Under the pieces are notes generated by a model. The model was not told the DNA's origin and did not search any database. It saw nothing but the letters and a program-made list of their open reading frames with translations. This document shows, piece after piece, positions 59,719 to 64,000 of a stretch of 64,000 nt of DNA. Positions within the stretch are counted from its first letter, which is position 1; each line of letters begins with the position of its first letter. Source of the stretch: JBBQNY01 sp038255255 (GTDB taxonomy: Bacteria > Pseudomonadota > Gammaproteobacteria > Xanthomonadales > Ahniellaceae); the NCBI GenBank assembly GCA_038255255.1, contig JBBSLL010000009.1:26185-90184 (forward strand). The letters are read 5' to 3'. The position numbers and the translations under genes were made by a program.

Positions 59719-60150
59719 CTATCTGGGATCGAGATCCGGCAATCCGGACGTCAGCCACCAGCGCTTGGCTTCCACGTCGTAGCGCCAGTCCTGCACGTCG
59801 AGCAGGGTCCGCACGCTCTGCGTGTTGACATTGACCAGCTCGAGGGCGACGCGCTGCTGCACCCGCCCGGGAGACACCGTGGCAGGTGGCGAACTGCGGT
59901 ACCCGACGACGCGGAACTGCGCCCAGCGCTCGCGCTCGAAGGATGTCAAAGGGTCCTTTTCGAGCGACTGCGGGTCGTGCAGCGCCAGCGCCGAGTCGAT
60001 GCCGTTCCAGCGCAGCGCCGAATGGTAGGCCGACAGCGTGGTTTCGAGCAGGCGTGCGTCGCCTGCAGCCGGATCGCTCGCGCAGCCGGAGCAAAGCAGC
60101 AGGATCCCCAGGGCATTCGCGGCGAGGCCGCGCCTAGGCAAGTGGTTCAT
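59719..60150 (-). CDS. Putative lipoprotein, unknown function
   Basis: 143 residues from ATG 60150 with AGGAG 7 nt upstream. The signal sequence ends in a lipobox-like 'LGILLLCSGC' (Cys23). The mature protein ('LETTLSAYHSALRWNGIDSA', 'PGRVQQRVALELVNVNTQSV', 'DWRYDVEAKRWWLTSGLPDL') looks like a small alpha+beta domain, perhaps NTF2-like. I do not recognise a named family. Its start overlaps the 3' end of the thioesterase gene by 17 bp, so the two are co-transcribed. Confidence 0.75.
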   Translation of the reverse strand: MNHLPRRGLAANALGILLLCSGCASDPAAGDARLLETTLSAYHSALRWNGIDSALALHDPQSLEKDPLTSFERERWAQFRVVGYRSSPPATVSPGRVQQRVALELVNVNTQSVRTLLDVQDWRYDVEAKRWWLTSGLPDLDPR

Positions 60151-60655
60151 CGGAGACTCCTGTGGATGGCGCGACAGGGGCGCGCGCGCCGGGATCGCTG
60201 CGCAACGCGACAAAACGTGCCGACAGCCGCGCCGCCGCGCCTCCACTTGCGGTGGTGACTTCTGCCGTCAACGTGATGCGCGCCTTGCCCCGTGCGGCAA
60301 AGGTGTTCAGGAAATCCGTCCATTCGCCGTCGCCGATGAGCTGGCGCGCCTCGACCACGATCTCGCCCCACACCGGCTCGAGATAGTTGACCATAGAGTC
60401 CTGTACGTAGACCTCCGCGGCATGACCGGCATCGCCAAGGCGCAATGTCGCCAGCCCCCAGCACGCCAGGGTCATGAGACTCACGAGGCTGCCGCCGAAT
60501 GCGCAGCCCTTGTCGTTCACGTTGGGCGCGAGCGGCGCGGTGAGCACCAGGCACTGTCCGTCGTACTCCGCGACGTGCAGCTGCATTTCCCGCGCCAGCG
60601 GGATGCCGGAGAGCAGGTGGCGCTCCAGCGAGTGCAGATCGGCAATGGGTTTCAT
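60134..60655 (-). CDS. YiiD C-terminal-type thioesterase (hotdog fold)
   Basis: 173 residues from ATG 60655. Signature 'LTAPLAPNVNDKGCAFGGSL' followed by 'ACWGLATLRLGD' and 'VYVQDSMVNYLEPVWGEIVV' matches the stand-alone form of the YiiD C-terminal domain, a hotdog-fold putative thioesterase. Substrate unknown. A degenerate family C repeat lies 19 bp upstream of the start, and the gene overlaps the following lipoprotein gene. Confidence 0.83.
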   Translation of the reverse strand: MKPIADLHSLERHLLSGIPLAREMQLHVAEYDGQCLVLTAPLAPNVNDKGCAFGGSLVSLMTLACWGLATLRLGDAGHAAEVYVQDSMVNYLEPVWGEIVVEARQLIGDGEWTDFLNTFAARGKARITLTAEVTTASGGAAARLSARFVALRSDPGARAPVAPSTGVSDEPLA

Positions 60656-60673
60656 CGTCCAAGCTTCCCACAA

Positions 60674-60757
60674 GAAAAAGGGGTTGGAGTCATTTTTCGA
60701 ACCACGACACGGGCGACTGCCTCCCGGGTTCCCGGAAAAATCACTCTGACCGCTTTG
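60674..60757. repeat. Palindromic repeat family C, copy 4 (degenerate)
   Basis: Left arm AAAAAGGGGTTGGAGTCATTT (written short: AAAGGGGTTGGAGTCATTTT, about 60676-60696) and right arm AAAAATCACTCTGACCGCTTT (about 60735-60755) are diverged inverted copies. It sits in the divergent gap between the thioesterase gene and hemD. Confidence 0.7.
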
Positions 60758-60777
60758 TCCCTCGTTACGATCGGGCC

Positions 60778-61590
60778 ATGCGCACGCACACCAGGCCACC
60801 CCCACACGCCGTGCTCGCGGGCTGGACCGTCGGGCTGTTGCGCGTCGATGGCGCGCGCTCGGCCGTGTCGCGCGCCCTCGCAGGCGCGGGCGCGCACGTG
60901 GCGGCGTTGCCGACCCTGAGCCTGCGCGCGGCGCCGGATGCGGTCGCGTTGCGCGCGCAGCTTTCGTTACTCGCCGATGCCGCCTGGGTGTTCGTCAGCC
61001 CGGCCGCGGTGCGTTTCGCCTGGCGCGCGTGGCCGGAGTTCGCCCCGGCCCGCGGGACGCCGGTCTTCGCCGTGGGGCCGGGCACTGCCGCGGCGCTGGC
61101 GCGCCGTGGCGTTTCCGCAGGCCACCCTGCGCAAAGCCACGACAGCGAGGGGCTGCTGGCCATGCCGGAGATGGATTCGCTGCACGGCGACGTCGCCCTG
61201 GTCAAGGCACCCGGCGGCCGCGCACTGCTTGCCGAAGGCTTGCGCGCGCGCGGACTCGAGGTGCACGAAGTGAGCGCGTATCGACGTGAAGCCGCGCGAT
61301 GGGATCGCCGCCACTTCGCGCGACTCGATGCGGTGCTGGCCGCGTCCCCGCGCGCGGTGCTGGTCGCCAGCAGCGCAGAGTCGCTTGGCGCTTTCGTGGT
61401 CATTGCCCGTCATACGCTGGAGGAGGTAACGCGCCTGCCACTCGTCGTCAGCAGCGCAAGGCTCGCCGCGCATGCGGAAGAACTCGGGTTTTGTGACGTG
61501 CACGTGGCATCGGGCGCGACCACTGCACCACTGCTCGCCGGGGTCCTGGCCCTCGCACGAGTGCGCGATGCGATGGAGCAGGGGTCGTGA
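60778..61590 (+). CDS. hemD: Uroporphyrinogen-III synthase
   Basis: 270 residues. Cyclises hydroxymethylbilane to uroporphyrinogen III in haem synthesis. HemD is poorly conserved, but 'GWTVGLLRVDGARSAVSRAL', 'WVFVSPAAVRFAWRAWPEF', 'VFAVGPGTAAALARRGVSAG', 'HDSEGLLAMPEM' and 'VKAPGGRALLAEGLRARGLE' follow the family pattern. ATG 60778. hemC is not adjacent. Its TGA stop overlaps the GTG start of srkA. Confidence 0.88.
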   Translation: MRTHTRPPPHAVLAGWTVGLLRVDGARSAVSRALAGAGAHVAALPTLSLRAAPDAVALRAQLSLLADAAWVFVSPAAVRFAWRAWPEFAPARGTPVFAVGPGTAAALARRGVSAGHPAQSHDSEGLLAMPEMDSLHGDVALVKAPGGRALLAEGLRARGLEVHEVSAYRREAARWDRRHFARLDAVLAASPRAVLVASSAESLGAFVVIARHTLEEVTRLPLVVSSARLAAHAEELGFCDVHVASGATTAPLLAGVLALARVRDAMEQGS

Positions 61591-62564
61591 TCACCGCGCG
61601 GTCTCCCTCCGCTCCGGTGTCTTCGGCGACTCCGTACGCGGGGCTGTCGCCCGACGTGATCCTTGACGCGATCGAGTCCTGCGGGCTCGCGGCGGACGGC
61701 CGGCTGCTCGCGCTGAACTCCTTCGAGAACCGCGTCTACCAGATCGGCCTCGATGACCGAAGCTTCGTAGTGGCCAAGTTCTACCGGCCCGGGCGCTGGA
61801 GCGATGCGCAGATCGACGAAGAGCACGCGTTTGCGCTGGAAATGGCCGAGGCCGAGCTGCCCATGGTGGCGCCGCTCGCGCTGGAGGGCCGGACGCGCTT
61901 CGAACACGCAGGATTCCGCTACGCCATTTATCCGCGGCGCGGCGGCCGCGCACCCGAACTCGAACAGCTCGACACGGCGGCATGGCTGGGGCGACTGCTC
62001 GGTCGCATGCATGCCATCGGTGCCCGGGGCCGCTTCGCCGTGCGCGAACGGCTCGACATCGAGCATCTGCTGACCGTGCCGTCGCAGGCGGTGCTCGCGA
62101 GCGCCCTGTTGCCATCGCATGTGCGTGACCGCTACGCACGCGTCATCGAGACCGCGCGCGATCTGCTGTGCGACACCTATGCACCGGAAGCGACCCTGCG
62201 ACTTCACGGCGACTGCCATCCGGGCAACGTGCTCTGGACCGACAGCGGCCCGCACTTCGTCGACCTCGACGATGCGCGTACGGGTCCCGCGGTGCAGGAC
62301 CTCTGGATGCTGATGACCGGAGCGGAAGCGCAGCGCGAGGCTTTGCTCGAAGGCTACGGGCAGTTCCGCGATTTCAATTACTCGGAGTTGCGACTGATCG
62401 AGCCGCTGCGCCTGCTGCGCCAGGTCCACCACGCGGGATGGATCGCGGCACGCTGGGCCGACCCGGCGTTCCCGCTCGCGTTCCCGTGGGCGTCTTCGCC
62501 CACCTGGTGGGAGACCCACGTCTCCGATCTCACGGAAGCGGTTGTCGCGATGCGCGATGCGTAG
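61587..62564 (+). CDS. srkA: Stress response serine/threonine kinase SrkA (YihE/RdoA)
   Basis: 325 residues from GTG 61587 (GTGA overlap with hemD). APH-like kinase: 'LNSFENRVYQIGLDDRSFVV' and 'AKFYRPGRWSDAQIDEEH' near the N-terminus, catalytic 'LRLHGDCHPGNVLW' and 'FVDLDDARTGPAVQDLWMLM', then 'YGQFRDFNYSELRLIEPLRL', all typical of SrkA. In E. coli it counters the MazEF death pathway and Cpx stress. The TAG stop is formed by the first bases of a family A repeat. Confidence 0.95.
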   Translation: MITARSPSAPVSSATPYAGLSPDVILDAIESCGLAADGRLLALNSFENRVYQIGLDDRSFVVAKFYRPGRWSDAQIDEEHAFALEMAEAELPMVAPLALEGRTRFEHAGFRYAIYPRRGGRAPELEQLDTAAWLGRLLGRMHAIGARGRFAVRERLDIEHLLTVPSQAVLASALLPSHVRDRYARVIETARDLLCDTYAPEATLRLHGDCHPGNVLWTDSGPHFVDLDDARTGPAVQDLWMLMTGAEAQREALLEGYGQFRDFNYSELRLIEPLRLLRQVHHAGWIAARWADPAFPLAFPWASSPTWWETHVSDLTEAVVAMRDA

Positions 62565-62665
62565 AGCCGAGCTGCGCTCGGCTGCATTCTTGCGGCGACT
62601 GCCAAGCGGAGCACAGCTCCGCTCTACAGAAGCGCGACTTTCTTGAAAGGCCAGAGCTGCGCTCT
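62561..62665. repeat. Palindromic repeat family A, copy 4, after srkA
   Basis: AGCCGAGC-TGC-GCTCGGCT (62565-62583) and AGCGGAGC-ACA-GCTCCGCT (62605-62623), flanked by GTAG and CTAC. A smaller related hairpin AGAGC-TGC-GCTCT follows at about 62653-62665. The GTAG contains the srkA stop codon. Confidence 0.8.
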
Positions 62666-62804
62666 GCCAGGGCAGTCGGCCCTGCGGAGTCAAGGCTCTA
62701 GCGATTTGCCGTCACAGTAGGGTTGACCCGGAGCGGCGGATCCATGCACCGTGCCGTCGTGCGAAGGTCGCGCCGCCTCCCGATCGGACCCAACGCAGAA
62801 CCCC

Positions 62805-63656
62805 GTGCCTTCCAGTCCCGCCACGCATCCTGATCTCGATCGCGACCCCGTCCGCGCGTTGCGCTATCTGTGGCGCGTGCCGATGCTGATCGTGCACCTT
62901 TCGATCGTGCTGCCCGTGACGATGTTGTTGATGCTGCCCCCCTGGTCGGACTTGCGGGTCAACGCGCACGAAAACCTGCGCGAAGCCGCGGTGCGGACCT
63001 GGCAACGCAACCTGCTGCGCGTGTTCGGGATGCGCGTCGACGCCCGGGGAACTCCGGCACCGGGCGCGGTGCTGATGGTGGCCAATCATTTCTCGTGGCT
63101 CGACATCACGCTCATGCACAGCCAGCGCATGCTGCATTTCGTGGCCAAGAGCGAGATCGCGGCGTGGCCGCTCGTGGGCATGCTCGCGGCGCGCGCCGGT
63201 ACCTTGTTCCATCGCCGCGGCAGCGCGGAATCGCTGGACAGCGTACAGGGGCAGATGGTCGAGGCCCTGCGCCGCGACGCGGCGGTAGGCGTCTTCCCGG
63301 AAGGCAGCGCGGGCCGGGCCGACGAGGTGCGCGTATTCCACGCTCGCATCCTGCAGCCTGCGGTCCTTACCGGCGCACCCGTGCAGCCGGTGGCTCTGCG
63401 ATTCGTGCGCGACGGGCAGATCGCGCTCGACATTGCGTTCCGCAAGGGCGAAAAATTTGTTCCGTGCTTTTTCCGCGTGCTCGGCGCGGCGCCGTCGACG
63501 GCGGAGGTCATGTTCCTCGAGCCTCTGACCGATCACGCACAGGGGCGGCGCCGGCTTGCCAACGCGGCACGCGCGGCCATCGTCGACGCGCTTGGATTCG
63601 TCGATCGGAATGCGGGGATTGCGCGTCGCAGCCGTTTGGTTGTGGCGACCGCATGA
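62805..63656 (+). CDS. 1-acyl-sn-glycerol-3-phosphate acyltransferase-like protein (PlsC family)
   Basis: 283 residues from GTG 62805 (the frame is open to GTG 62751; neither has a strong Shine-Dalgarno). One N-terminal membrane segment ('MLIVHLSIVLPVTMLLMLPP'), then HX4D in 'MVANHFSWLDITLMHS', 'LFHRRGS', and the FPEG motif in 'AVGVFPEGSAG'. Acylates lysophosphatidate or a related lysolipid (OlsA- or PlsC-type). Its stop overlaps the start of the YheT-like gene, suggesting coupling. Confidence 0.87.
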   Translation: MPSSPATHPDLDRDPVRALRYLWRVPMLIVHLSIVLPVTMLLMLPPWSDLRVNAHENLREAAVRTWQRNLLRVFGMRVDARGTPAPGAVLMVANHFSWLDITLMHSQRMLHFVAKSEIAAWPLVGMLAARAGTLFHRRGSAESLDSVQGQMVEALRRDAAVGVFPEGSAGRADEVRVFHARILQPAVLTGAPVQPVALRFVRDGQIALDIAFRKGEKFVPCFFRVLGAAPSTAEVMFLEPLTDHAQGRRRLANAARAAIVDALGFVDRNAGIARRSRLVVATA

Positions 63657-64000
63657 ACGCGCTGCCAGCCGTCCCGTCGTCGGCGTTGCCGCCCTTCGCG
63701 CCCCGCGGGTTGCTGCGCAATCCGCACCTGCAGTCGATACTGGGCTCCAGCGGGCTACGGCGAATGCGGATTCGTGCGCGTCACCGCGCGCTCGCCCAGG
63801 CGTCGCGCGAAATCATCGTGGACGGCGGCGATGGCGTGCGACTGCAGGGGTTTCATGCACCCGCGATCGGCGACGAACGCGCGCTGGTGGTGCTGCTGCA
63901 CGGCTGGGAAGGCAGCAGCGATTCGAGCTACCAGCTGAGCCTGGGCGCGCGCCTGCGCGAGGCGGGCCTCGCCGTGTTCCGGCTCAATTTCCGCGACCAC
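63653..64000 (+). CDS. YheT-family alpha/beta hydrolase (3' end outside window)
   Basis: 116 codons from ATG 63653, overlapping the PlsC-like stop by ATGA; the frame runs off the window. The N-terminal pattern 'PRGLLRNPHLQSILGSSGLR' and the oxyanion loop 'LLHGWEGSSDSSY' are those of YheT/ABHD1-like hydrolases. The nucleophile elbow lies beyond the window. A lipid-related esterase role fits the coupling with an acyltransferase but is an inference. Confidence 0.83.
   Translation, partial: MNALPAVPSSALPPFAPRGLLRNPHLQSILGSSGLRRMRIRARHRALAQASREIIVDGGDGVRLQGFHAPAIGDERALVVLLHGWEGSSDSSYQLSLGARLREAGLAVFRLNFRDH

Overview
The window is a GC-rich chromosomal segment with no rRNA, tRNA, phage, transposase or CRISPR array that I can see. 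Gene order and protein sequences point to a gammaproteobacterium of the Lysobacterales (Xanthomonadales), probably outside Xanthomonas itself (Rhodanobacteraceae-like). The reasons are: rhlB/trxA/rho; a Clp-type CRP homologue beside a Xanthomonas-type speD; trpG-trpD-trpC followed by a HAD phosphatase; a bacterial-type coq7; an OleA that closely resembles the Xanthomonas campestris enzyme in length and sequence; and several families of palindromic interspersed repeats.

Layout. 1-4 kb: rhlB (partial), trxA and rho (RNA turnover, redox, termination). 4-7 kb: an acyl-CoA dehydrogenase / phosphotransferase / histidine phosphatase operon resembling the parts of mammalian ACAD10/ACAD11. 7-16 kb: three large exported beta-propeller proteins (14 FG-GAP repeats; a BNR/sortilin-like lipoprotein; a delta-60-like propeller), the last two sharing a near-identical C-terminal domain. 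16-21 kb: DUF885 protein, GlcF-like Fe-S protein, coq7, oleD. 21-27 kb: sulP, terC, an AlgI/AlgX-like O-acetylation pair, a macrodomain protein. 27-32 kb: HU-like protein and two tandem TolB/FlgO-TPR membrane proteins, the second frameshifted. 32-39 kb: trpG, trpD, two small extra genes, trpC, HAD phosphatase, clp, speD. 39-44 kb: oleC, oleB, a winged-helix/GHKL ATPase/DUF4325 protein, oleA. 44-51 kb: three tandem exported alpha/beta hydrolase paralogues with C-terminal 'RDGEG' modules. 51-56 kb: DUF4156 lipoprotein, M16 peptidase, SDR, exported hypothetical. 56-64 kb: trmL, OMP, gpsA, secB, rhodanese, lipoprotein, thioesterase, hemD, srkA, PlsC-like acyltransferase, YheT-like hydrolase (partial).

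Most notable: (1) all four Ole (long-chain olefin / beta-lactone) genes are present, but oleD lies about 18 kb from oleCBA and an ATPase regulator-like gene splits oleB from oleA; (2) the third tandem hydrolase has lost both its nucleophile Ser (Lys) and its presumptive catalytic His (Asp), so it looks like an exported pseudoenzyme; (3) a repeated module with a G-x-W/Y-[FYW]-[ND]-P...-[RHN]-[DNS]-G-[EH]-G core occurs in hydrolases and, as a variant, in propeller proteins; (4) GGGGTCAGAGTCATTTT palindromic repeats appear to supply start codons (MTLTPF...) to trmL and gpsA, and other palindromes supply stop codons or sit in frame inside a gene.
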